Part shown: piece by piece, positions 17,483 through 25,308 of the stretch
How positions within the stretch are numbered: position 1 is the first letter of the stretch
How the letters are laid out: each line of letters begins with the position of its first letter
From: Gemmatimonadota bacterium
GTDB taxonomy: Bacteria; Latescibacterota; UBA2968; GCA-2709665
Reading direction: 5' to 3'
DNA length: 34,464 bases
NCBI GenBank assembly: GCA_002709665.1
Contig: PAQK01000065.1
Coordinates: 1-34,464 of the forward strand
Program-made: the position numbers and the translations under genes
The notes under the pieces: model-generated
Seen by the model: only the letters and a program-made list of their open reading frames with translations
What the model was told of the DNA's origin: nothing
Database searches by the model: none

Positions 17483-17601
17483 GTACCTGTAGTGTCTTTT
17501 TTTTACAGGATTCCCTTGCCAAACCAGCCTATTCAATACTATATATCTCATTCTGTTTTCTCGACCCAGGCCGGCTCACGCCGAATCATAAAGGACAAAT
17601 G

Positions 17602-19014
17602 ATGGCAGATCAGGAAATATCCTTCAAGGATAGTGTAGACCTGATGTTCGACCGGGCATCGGCCACGCTGGACCTCCCTCCAGGCCTGTCGGAACAGATT
17701 AAAGCGAACAACAACGTCTACCATGTCCGGTTCTTCGTCAAATTTCGAGACGGATATCGCCTGTTCTCTGGATGGCGCGCGGTGCACAGTGAACACCGGC
17801 TTCCTGTCAAAGGCGGCATCAGGTACGCACCTTCCGTTTCTCAAGATGACGTGGAAGCACTCGCAGCACTGATGACGTACAAATGCGCAATAGTGGATGT
17901 CCCATTCGGGGGGTCAAAGGGCGGACTCAACATCGATCCCAGGGACTACAGCGAATCCGAATTGGAACGCATCACACGCAGATTCGCAATGGAACTCACG
18001 AAAAAGGGATACATCAGCCCCAGCCTCAATGTACCGGCGCCGGATATGGGTACGGGGACAAGGGAAATGGCGTGGATCGCCGACACATATCGAACACTCA
18101 AACCAGACGACCTCAATGCCATCGCCTGCGTAACTGGCAAACCCGCTTCACAAGGCGGTATACAGGGACGTGTTGAAGCGACCGGACGCGGCGTACAGTA
18201 CGCCCTAAAAGAATATTTCAGACATCCAGAAGATGTAAAGCGCGCAAATATGGAGGGGAGTCTGGAGGGCAAGCGGGTTGTCGTCCAGGGACTTGGAAAC
18301 GTAGGTTTCCATGCTGCCAAATACCTCTCCGAAGAGGATGGTGCGTTGATCACAGGGATCGCGGAACGCGATGGCGCCATCCTATCCGAGAAAGGTCTCA
18401 ATATCGAAGACGTCTTTGCATACATGTCCGAAAACCAGGGCGTGAAGGGATACCCGGGGGCCGACTACCTCCAGGACGGCAGAGCCGCCCTGGAACACGA
18501 CTGCGACATCCTCATCCCCGCTGCACTCGAAGGCCAGATCACGCTAGGAAATGCGCCAAGAATAAAAGCTCAGCTGATCGCTGAAGCCGCCAACGGACCT
18601 GTAACCTATTCGGCGGACGAATACTTGCGCAAGCGAGGAACAATCATCATTCCGGACGCCTACGTGAACGCAGGTGGTGTAACTGTTTCTTACTTTGAGT
18701 GGATCAAAAACTTATCCCACATCCGCTTCGGCCGCCTCGACAGGCGCCACGAAGAGATCCGCGGCAATCACATCATCAACGCCATCGAACAGATGACAGG
18801 AAAACCCACACCCACAAACATCAGGAAAGAACTCTCCTATGGCTCGGATGAACTTGACCTTGTCCGGTCGGGACTGGACGACACCATGCAAAATGCCTAT
18901 TTGAGCATTCGGGAGATCTTTCTCTCTAGAGACAACGTGCCGGATCTGCGAACAGCCTCGTTTGTATTGGCGATCGAGAAGATCGCGTCCGCTTACAAGG
19001 AGATGGGATTGTAG
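17602..19014 (+). CDS. gdhA: glutamate dehydrogenase (Glu/Leu/Phe/Val dehydrogenase family)
   Basis: The 470-residue enzyme interconverts glutamate and 2-oxoglutarate plus ammonia with NAD(P). The N-terminal substrate domain has PVKGGIRYAPSVSQDDVEAL, the catalytic region LMTYKCAIVDVPFGGSKGG (two conserved lysines) and VPAPDMGTGTREMAW. The C-terminal Rossmann domain has VVQGLGNVGFHAAKYL. Other family marks are CDILIPAALEGQI, EAANGPVT, and PDAYVNAGGVTVSYFEWIKN. The insertion-free length fits the hexameric bacterial type. Two ATGs are adjacent; 17602 is chosen because AAGGA lies six bases upstream, while 17599 leaves only three. Cofactor choice cannot be decided by eye. Confidence 0.93.
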   Translation: MADQEISFKDSVDLMFDRASATLDLPPGLSEQIKANNNVYHVRFFVKFRDGYRLFSGWRAVHSEHRLPVKGGIRYAPSVSQDDVEALAALMTYKCAIVDVPFGGSKGGLNIDPRDYSESELERITRRFAMELTKKGYISPSLNVPAPDMGTGTREMAWIADTYRTLKPDDLNAIACVTGKPASQGGIQGRVEATGRGVQYALKEYFRHPEDVKRANMEGSLEGKRVVVQGLGNVGFHAAKYLSEEDGALITGIAERDGAILSEKGLNIEDVFAYMSENQGVKGYPGADYLQDGRAALEHDCDILIPAALEGQITLGNAPRIKAQLIAEAANGPVTYSADEYLRKRGTIIIPDAYVNAGGVTVSYFEWIKNLSHIRFGRLDRRHEEIRGNHIINAIEQMTGKPTPTNIRKELSYGSDELDLVRSGLDDTMQNAYLSIREIFLSRDNVPDLRTASFVLAIEKIASAYKEMGL

Positions 19015-19201
19015 GGACGACCTAGGTCCAAGGGCTTGAAAAACGAAGTGCGGAAAAAAACGGAACCACACCCTACCCCATGAAGGCGGGATCACCCTCC
19101 TTCGCATCCTGATGGAGCTACGGAGGGCAGGCAGGAAAGGACCCCCCAACCTTCACAAGTCGGGATTCACAAATAAGCGACCTGAACGTCTAAGAGAAGT
19201 A

Positions 19202-19819
19202 GACGACTGTCATTCTGGGTAGCTATGCGCATCCAAAGAGGTTTTGGGATCGAGAGGCGAGGCTGGATGATTATGGGGTCAATGCCGTCTTTATTCACGG
19301 GAAGAGCATCGATCAGGAGACATTCGACAAGGCAAAGGATAGAAAGTCTTCGCTGAGTTCGCCACACTCAATGGCAGATACGATGACTAAGTCTGCAGGC
19401 ATCCGGAAGCTCATCCGATGGACGACTCGGGGAATCCGGCAGGCGAGGCCACGTGATTTCTGGGTGCGTGTCCCACCCATCAGGGATTTCGCGAATACCG
19501 GATGAATGCGTTGAGTGAGATGCTCACCGAGCGTGAACTCGATGGTGTTTGAATGGACTATCTGCACTGGCACGCGCAGTTCGAGGATCCTTACCCATTG
19601 TTCATCAAGACCTGTTTCAACGACCGTTGTCTCGAGGCATTTCAGACGTGGGCAAACGTAGAGATCCAGGGAAAGGACGTATCCGAAAAGGCAAAGTGGA
19701 TCTTTATGAATGTCGCGAATCAGTGGGAAGACTGGCGGGTGTTGGTCATTCTGGACTGGGCGAAGGAATTCAGGGATGTCGTCAAGAAAATTCGTCCAGA
19801 CGCTCACATCATCAAGTAA
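19202..19819 (+). pseudogene. decayed glycoside-hydrolase-like gene (truncated, three in-frame stops, one frameshift)
   Basis: The remnant reads LGSYAHPKRFWDREARLDDY then GVNAVFIHGKSIDQETFDKA, shifts frame near 19335-19350, and continues AEFATLNGRYDD, stop TAA 19388-19390. It then reads HPEAHPMDDSGNPAGEAT, stop TGA 19454-19456, FLGACPTHQGFREYRMNALS, stop TGA 19550-19552, and MDYLHWHAQFEDPYPLFIK. The fold pattern (beta strand with CPT, then DGV-x-MDYLHWHAQFEDP) is that of TIM-barrel glycoside-hydrolase-like proteins. Both TGA codons fall where a Trp (TGG) would fit. The open tail (19553-19819) ends against the convergent M20 gene, overlapping it by 8 bases, and the usual downstream part of the barrel is missing. 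With at least four lesions and a truncation this is true decay, not read error. Confidence 0.75.
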
Positions 19820-21161
19820 GGCCATTCAATCTCGAAACCACATCAAAAAGCACCTGCACGCTGAACTGGACATTGGCGAGGGAAACGCGCTCGTCGTGAC
19901 CGTGACACAATTCGAAGAACTCCTCGCCTTCCTCATATCGCATTGGAATGAACCCGTAGATGTGGATATCCCGGTCCACCAGAAATCTGGCGTCTGTCCC
20001 GCCTGTCTGCATATATGGGACCACTGATCCTTCGGGATCGAACCGTTTCATCGAATCCTTGATCGCATTGAACAGAGGCGTCTCGTGGTCAAATTCAGCG
20101 CCAGGGCGGAAATCGCTCTCCATCTCGAAATCGACAATGCCACCGACAATGCGCATTACTTCCTGGGCGAACGATTGCGCTGTTGCTCCCGGGAGCGGTC
20201 GACCGCTCAGCCTAGCGATCGCCTCTGAGGGAATGACATTTTGCTTTACGCCCGCGTCGAGAATGGTCGGCGCACACGTGTTGCGGACCATCGCGTCGAA
20301 CATCAGCCGGGTGGCGTCGTTCACCGGCAACTTCGCCAGTGCTCTCTCCTGGGTGCTCGGGTTTAACATCTCCATCAAGAGTATCGCCACCTCTTCGCGT
20401 TCCTGAATCTTCGCAGCGCCCTCGAAGAACGCCCTGACACTTGGTGTTACCTGGTGAGGCATCTTGCTCTTCCCCAGTGTTTTCAATGCCTCTGCAAGGT
20501 GGAAAATCGCATTGTCACCGTGGGGCACGGAACTGTGACCCGGCAGTCCCTTCCCAACCAGATTCAATTCGGCGCTCCCCTTTTCGCCCACCTGGCAGGT
20601 ATACACCGGCTTCCCGTCGATCAATACCGCGAATCCACCAGCCTCGTTGATCCCGTACTCAGCGTCAAAAATATCGGGATGGTTCTCCGCAAGCCACTTC
20701 GCCCCGTAGACTCCACCCCGCTCCTCGTCCGCCGCAGCGACCAGCACAAGGTCCCGTTTCAGTGGCAAATTCATGCGCTTGCAAAGCAGCATCACCTGCA
20801 ACCCCACAGCGGTCGTCAGCTTGGAATCGATCGCCCCTCGCGCCCAGATATAGCCCTCGTCCACTTCCCCGTCGAAAGGCGGATGTGTCCATCTGTCTGG
20901 CTCAGCCGGAACGACGTCCAGGTGAGACAGCAGCAAAAGGGGTCGCTCGGAGCCGTCCCCCTTCAATCGAACCACCAGATTGGCTCGCCCCGGGGCGGAC
21001 TCCAGGATCTGTGGCGACAGGCCTTCCCCGGTCAGCTGCGCGGCCAGGTTCTGTACGAGTGGAAGCTCATTACCAGGGGGATTCGTCGTGTCGAATCGCA
21101 CGAGCGATCGCAGGAGGCTCACTGCTTCTTGGCCGATTGTGTTCCAATTCAATTCTGTCAT
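19812..21161 (-). CDS. M20-family metallopeptidase/deacylase
   Basis: This 449-residue cytosolic enzyme belongs to the M20/M25/M40 group (ArgE/DapE/carboxypeptidase-like, dizinc). Visible motifs are LVRFDTTNPPGNE near the N-terminus, LLLSHLDVVPAEPDRWTHPP (first zinc His and Asp), WARGAIDSKL (bridging Asp), AAADEERGGVYGAKW (catalytic Glu pair), and the lid-dimerisation domain with NLVGKGLPGHSSVPHGDNA. Late in the protein are PYMQTGGTDARFLVDRDIHI and ELCHGHDERVSL (last zinc His). The substrate is unknown; peptides, N-acyl amino acids or N-carbamoyl compounds are all possible. The GAAAGAG site sits five bases before ATG 21161. The neighbouring SelA-like PLP enzyme on the same strand 123 bases upstream may be part of the same amino-acid or amide pathway. 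Confidence 0.9.
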   Translation of the reverse strand: MTELNWNTIGQEAVSLLRSLVRFDTTNPPGNELPLVQNLAAQLTGEGLSPQILESAPGRANLVVRLKGDGSERPLLLLSHLDVVPAEPDRWTHPPFDGEVDEGYIWARGAIDSKLTTAVGLQVMLLCKRMNLPLKRDLVLVAAADEERGGVYGAKWLAENHPDIFDAEYGINEAGGFAVLIDGKPVYTCQVGEKGSAELNLVGKGLPGHSSVPHGDNAIFHLAEALKTLGKSKMPHQVTPSVRAFFEGAAKIQEREEVAILLMEMLNPSTQERALAKLPVNDATRLMFDAMVRNTCAPTILDAGVKQNVIPSEAIARLSGRPLPGATAQSFAQEVMRIVGGIVDFEMESDFRPGAEFDHETPLFNAIKDSMKRFDPEGSVVPYMQTGGTDARFLVDRDIHIYGFIPMRYEEGEEFFELCHGHDERVSLANVQFSVQVLFDVVSRLNGLT

Positions 21162-21283
21162 AGAATCTCTTTCGTGATATCTTGGCGTTGTCCAGAAAGG
21201 ACTCCCCTTGACCTTCTAACTTAAGCCCTGGGAGTGAGCCCTCGAAACACCCGCCTACAAGCCGACAGGCTGGTCCGCACGAG

Positions 21284-22486
21284 TCATCCTCCAAGTATTT
21301 CACTCAGCCGTTTCCCTATCGCCTCCACGTCTCCGTCTCGCAGGCACATAGGTCCGAACGTGATCTCACCCTCATACATTCCACCTGTTCCGGGCTGAAT
21401 GCAAGGATATCCCTTGATCAGCTGCTTGGCGAGATTCACTCCAGTAATCCCTGATTTCTCCTCATCCAGCGTCAAACAAAGCATTGGAACGGGTCGTCCA
21501 GGATTGATCTGCATATCCACGGTAATGTTCGGCAAACCCTCCAGGGCTGCACCGAGGGACCGGATTGAATTAGCCCAACGTTCTGCACGGGCCTGGTCAC
21601 CCTCTTCAACGAACATTCGAAGCGCGGTGATCAGGCCCACGATCTCCTCCTTGCCAACCTTGCACGGCCTTCCCAGCCCGTGCTGCGGCGCTCCCGGGAG
21701 GGTTTCCTTATCGATCAGCGAAGGAGGTGGGTCCCAGAGCTCGGCGTAGATGTCCTGATCCAGATGTTGCAGGGCAGCCGCTGAAACGAGCTCCCACTTT
21801 CCACAGAGAATTCCAGAACTTTGAGGACCCCGAATCGTCTTACCACCGCTGAAACACACGATGTCAGCGCCCTCGACGATAAAACGCTTGAGATTCGATT
21901 GAGGCGGGAGCTGACCCGCCGCGTCCACCACGACAGGAACGCCCTTGGCGTGAGCCACTTCCACCACCTCTGGCAGGAGCGGCTGCGAGTGAGCATTCAC
22001 CACATAGGCGATCGCCGCAGTTCGATCTGTAATCGCGTCATCGATCTCCCAGGCCTCAGTATCACGAACGCCGGCCCCGCTGAACCGATCTGCGATCCCC
22101 ACCTCGATCAGTTTTACCCCCACCGCACGAATCGCGTGATCGTAGAAATTGCGGTGACTCCTAGGCATAATTACCTCATCCTTCATCCCAGTCAGATCCG
22201 GTAATCGGTTCATTCTCCCGGGATCCAGTCCCGTCACACAGGCTGAGACACCGAGTAGAAGACCGGCGGCCGCCCCTGATGTCACGTAGCCAGCTTCCGC
22301 ACCCGTAATCTCAGCGATCACCCCACCTGCCCACGCCTGGAGCTCGGCGATGTCTACACAATGCTCAGACGCGGCCTTCATCGCACTTGATACCTCGTCA
22401 GACATAATCGACCCGCTCAGACGCGTGGAAGGACCCGTAGCGTTTATAATCGTACGGACGCCCAACTCCTCATAGATATTTCCCAT
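21284..22486 (-). CDS. SelA/DgaE-like PLP-dependent enzyme
   Basis: The 400-residue protein is a fold-type I PLP enzyme of the group related to L-seryl-tRNA(Sec) selenium transferase and D-glucosaminate-6-phosphate ammonia-lyase (DgaE). It begins YEELGVRTIINATGPSTRLS, as in this family, has YVTSGAAAGLLLGVSACVTG, the PLP aspartate in VPVVVDAAGQLPPQ, and the Schiff-base lysine in FSGGKTIRGPQSSGIL. FSGGK-x-IRGPQ is typical of the DgaE-like branch. Genuine SelA has a longer N-terminal tRNA-binding domain and a GDKLLGGPQ-type motif, both absent here. It probably acts on an amino sugar acid or amino acid. ATG 22486 is supported by AAGGG seven bases upstream; the ATG at 22501 has its site too close. 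Confidence 0.85.
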   Translation of the reverse strand: MGNIYEELGVRTIINATGPSTRLSGSIMSDEVSSAMKAASEHCVDIAELQAWAGGVIAEITGAEAGYVTSGAAAGLLLGVSACVTGLDPGRMNRLPDLTGMKDEVIMPRSHRNFYDHAIRAVGVKLIEVGIADRFSGAGVRDTEAWEIDDAITDRTAAIAYVVNAHSQPLLPEVVEVAHAKGVPVVVDAAGQLPPQSNLKRFIVEGADIVCFSGGKTIRGPQSSGILCGKWELVSAAALQHLDQDIYAELWDPPPSLIDKETLPGAPQHGLGRPCKVGKEEIVGLITALRMFVEEGDQARAERWANSIRSLGAALEGLPNITVDMQINPGRPVPMLCLTLDEEKSGITGVNLAKQLIKGYPCIQPGTGGMYEGEITFGPMCLRDGDVEAIGKRLSEILGG

Positions 22487-22535
22487 TATGTAACCCTTCA
22501 TCCTTTCTTGAGACTCGATTCTTCGAGATCACCGA

Positions 22536-23864
22536 TTATGTATTCGTCGATCCTTCCGTCGGGAGCAAAAGTGTTACAGTGGTAACCTCACCCTCCACGC
22601 TATCAGTCCTGATCTCTCCCTTATGACTTTGGAGAATATTGCAAGCCGTTTACAGTCCCGATCCCATCTTGACCCTCGAGCCGGAGCTTTGAAATCCGAA
22701 ATCAAAGATCCGCGCTAAGCTATCGGGTGCGATACCAATACCTGTATCTATCATCCGAACCGTAATCTGGCCATCACCCGCCGACGTCTCCACAGTAATT
22801 CGGCCCTTCTGCTGAATTGCCTCGACTGAATTCTTGAGGATATTTATAAACAACTGATTCAGTTGTCCCGGGTGACAATAGACCTCCGAAAGATCACCAA
22901 ACACCTTCTCCACCACAATCCGTTCACCCATCTGGTGACGGAGCAGATCCAGCGTACTCTCCAAACCTTCGTGAACATCCATAGTCTGAAAATCCGCCTC
23001 ATCCAGCCGGATGAAATTCCTGAGACTCCGGACCAGTTGGGCGATTCGCTCTCAGGCTTCAAGGATCACCCCGTTGTTGTCTTTCAGGATCTTCAATTTT
23101 TGCTGATAGATCCTGCTCTGCTTCAAAGCCTCGATCGAGGACGATTCTTCCAGCACGCTTTGTAACCTTCCAATACTCCTGTTCGATACGTCCGCAGAGC
23201 TGTTCACAGCACCTATCGGATTGTTGATCTCGCGTACAACGTTCGCTACGAGTTGACCAAGTAATGCCATCTTTTCCTGAGCAGCAACTGTTCCCGGGTC
23301 CCGTGCAACTCCCGTATCGCCGATTCAAGCTTTACATTCTTCTTGCTGAGATCACTGGTTCGCTCAGCCACTCGTTCTTCCAGTTCATTGGCGTATTCGG
23401 TAAGGGTCTGGTTCTTCTCCTTGATGGACGCTACCATACTATCTGAAGGACCGAGAAACGTACCCGATCTCATCTTCCACGTGGATAAGCGCGATCACGC
23501 CCACAAACAGGGTGATCCCCTGACCATATCCCCACACGTGCCGCCAGGGAACGTACATCCAAAAAAGGAGAAAATTTGAGAGCAGGGTAAGAGTGAACGC
23601 GGCGAAGAATCCGATCAACATCCAGGTGGATTTCGACTTTGTTTTCACCAAAATCAGGTATCCGGTGATGATCAACGCAAGCAGCAACTGAGTGAGTGCG
23701 TTTATCGAGAATTTGCCGAAGAAAAACAACTCCACCGGATCGGTCCCATCCTGTTGAAAGGGTACGGTCGTGTTCAAAAATGGGACGTGCAATATCGACC
23801 GCGCCGAACTTACTGTCAAGCTAAAAGCCCCTTGCGAAGCCCCATATCGTTCCTTAATATGCAT
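22536..23864 (-). pseudogene. decayed membrane sensor histidine kinase (H-box His lost)
   Basis: Read right to left, the pieces are: a multi-helix membrane region (LTQLLLALIITGYLILVKT, LIGFFAAFTLTLLSNFLLFW, GQGITLFVGVIALIHVEDE); a frameshift near 23440-23470; a coiled linker (EKNQTLTEYANELEERVAER); and a one-base deletion near 23255. Then come the dimerisation helix (MALLGQLVANVVREINNPIG), a TGA at 23052-23054 and the helix ERIAQLVRSLRNFIRLDEAD. The ATPase domain follows (GQLNQLFINILKNSVEAIQQ with the N box, MIDTGIGIAPDSL), then TAA at 22650-22652 and the final TACNILQSHKGEIRTDS tail ending at 22536. The phosphoacceptor position reads VREINNP where active kinases have H-E-I-N-N-P, so the catalytic His has become Arg. 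Five independent lesions make this a true pseudogene. No response regulator is adjacent. Confidence 0.85.
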
Positions 23865-23899
23865 TCGCCGACACTGGTAATCTCAATGTTTAAACCCTC

Positions 23900-24421
23900 A
23901 TGGAGCTACTCCCAATCTTGCACAAACATCCCGGACATCCGAGCGCAATGGAACACACTGAAGAAATCACAACTGGGACTCACTCATACAACGTCGAGGT
24001 AGGCGGTACCCTCGATGGCGCGAACACCCGGGATCAAATTGGGTATTCTCCGTACAACCAGGGGTTTGAACCCAACCTGAGTGGTCGAATGTAGAACGTC
24101 GGATCGGATAAGATCAAAAATCCCTGGAGCGTGGTTAACGGAAAGCGAGACTGGCGATCACTGGATCAAATTCTGAAGGGAATTCTGGAAAAGGGAATGA
24201 GCGAAGGATCGAAACGATACGTATCCGTATTCCGTGGAGAGGACGTGCTCCGGTTCCTGCTTGAAAAAGGTCCGGGCTGGATCAGTCTGGACCAAGAGAC
24301 CGGATTGTACACCGCGACCCCACAGAACAAAGATGTTGGCACGCACACCGTCACGCTTCGTGTCAAGAATGCCAACGGGGGAACCGATATGCAGGGCTTT
24401 GACCTGGAAATTACACGATAG
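23900..24421 (+). pseudogene. remnant of a secreted protein with a C-terminal putative Ig domain
   Basis: One frame runs from ATG 23900 to a stop at 24419-24421 with a single in-frame TAG at 24092-24094. Before the stop it reads THSYNVEVGGTLDGANTRDQ and GYSPYNQGFEPNLSG; after it NVGSDKIKNPWSVVNGKRDW. The last 60 residues look like a putative Ig (He_PIG-type) domain: PGWISLDQETGLYTATPQN, then GTHTVTLRVKNANGG. The join near 24200 goes straight from an N-terminal-looking region to the Ig domain, so a large internal part was probably deleted. The family of the full protein is not identified with certainty. It starts just after the histidine-kinase remnant, on the opposite strand. Confidence 0.55.
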
Positions 24422-24477
24422 CATATCCTGGATAGACGCTCCGGTGGAGTAAACAGGACATTAGACAAGGAGAGAAA

Positions 24478-25233
24478 ATGCAGGTCCTTGAGCATACCAC
24501 GAACCCCTTCAAAGGCATCGTCATTACCCCCGAAGCGCTTCCGGAGACTCCAGATGCGTTCACCGCGCAGCTTGCACACTCTCTCAAGACCTGGTCGTCC
24601 GAGGGTTACCACGTTGCGTGGTTGGAAGTGCCGATTCACCTGTCCGCACATATTTCAATAGGTGTGAACATAGGATTCACCTTCCATCACGCCGGACCAG
24701 ACTACTTGATGCTCACCTTACAGCTGGTGGAAGGTGCGTTTATTCCCGCTTATGCTACACACTACATTGGTGCCGGTGGCGTCGTAATCAACGACAAGAA
24801 CGAGATCCTTGTCGTAAGCGAGAAACACCGCCGGTCGAACACCCCCTCCTACAAGCTGCCAGGCGGTGCACTGCATCCCGGCGAGCACCTGGCCGAAGCT
24901 GTCGTGCGAGAAATACTTGAAGAAACCGGTATCGAAACCGAGTTCGACGCCCTGGTCTGTTTCCGACACTGGCACGGCTACAGGTATGGCAAGTCGGACA
25001 TCTATTTCGTCTGTCGCCTTCACCCGAAGTCACATGAAGTCACAATGCAGCAGGAAGAAATCGAGGAGTGTCTTTGGATGCCGGTAGAAGAATACCTGGC
25101 CTCGAAATTTGTCCATACCTTCAACCGAACCATTGTCCAGGCCGCGCTGAACAGTAAGGGATTAGTCCCTACACCCATTGAGGGTTATACCAATCCGGAG
25201 ACACACGAAGTGTTCATGCCTCCGGGGTGGTAG
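24478..25233 (+). CDS. NUDIX hydrolase with N-terminal pre-NUDIX domain
   Basis: This 251-residue protein has a complete NUDIX box at about 130-152: the G-x5-E-x7-R-E-x-x-E-E-x-G pattern is met by GALHPGEHLAEAV then VREILEETGI. It would hydrolyse a nucleoside diphosphate linked to another moiety, with Mg. The first 95 residues form the extra domain found in NUDT6 and plant NUDT2/7/8-like proteins (GYHVAWLEVPIHLSAHI, followed by FTFHHAGPDYLML). ATG 24478 has AAGGAG five bases upstream. It opens the plus-strand run of genes that includes the heparinase-like protein, 75 bases downstream. The substrate is not predictable here. Confidence 0.9.
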   Translation: MQVLEHTTNPFKGIVITPEALPETPDAFTAQLAHSLKTWSSEGYHVAWLEVPIHLSAHISIGVNIGFTFHHAGPDYLMLTLQLVEGAFIPAYATHYIGAGGVVINDKNEILVVSEKHRRSNTPSYKLPGGALHPGEHLAEAVVREILEETGIETEFDALVCFRHWHGYRYGKSDIYFVCRLHPKSHEVTMQQEEIEECLWMPVEEYLASKFVHTFNRTIVQAALNSKGLVPTPIEGYTNPETHEVFMPPGW

Positions 25234-25265
25234 GTCCGCCCGCGACTCCAACCAAACCAACACAA

Positions 25266-25280
25266 TGGCCAAATTGGCCA
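25266..25280. promoter_or_regulatory. 15-base perfect palindrome before the heparinase-like gene
   Basis: TGGCCAA, a central A, and TTGGCCA form a perfect inverted repeat, 28 bases upstream of the start codon at 25309. It could be a regulator binding site or chance; there is no other support. Confidence 0.25.
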
Positions 25281-25308
25281 ATGGGAAATTCAACCGAAAA
25301 GGATCCTG

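Noticed and set aside
21284-22486. SelA-like gene as the actual selenocysteine synthase serving the ArsC-like selenoprotein
   Set aside because: It lacks the N-terminal tRNA-binding extension and has the FSGGK-x-IRGPQ motif of the DgaE-like branch. It is better read as a metabolic PLP enzyme; nothing here shows it makes selenocysteinyl-tRNA.
23052-23054. In-frame TGA of the histidine kinase as a second selenocysteine codon
   Set aside because: The site is in a helix with no catalytic Cys, and the gene has several other lesions including loss of the phosphoacceptor His.
24055-24080. T-arm-like stretch (GGGGTTTGAACCCAACC) suggesting a tRNA
   Set aside because: No acceptor stem, anticodon arm or D arm can be built around it, and it lies inside a readable coding remnant.
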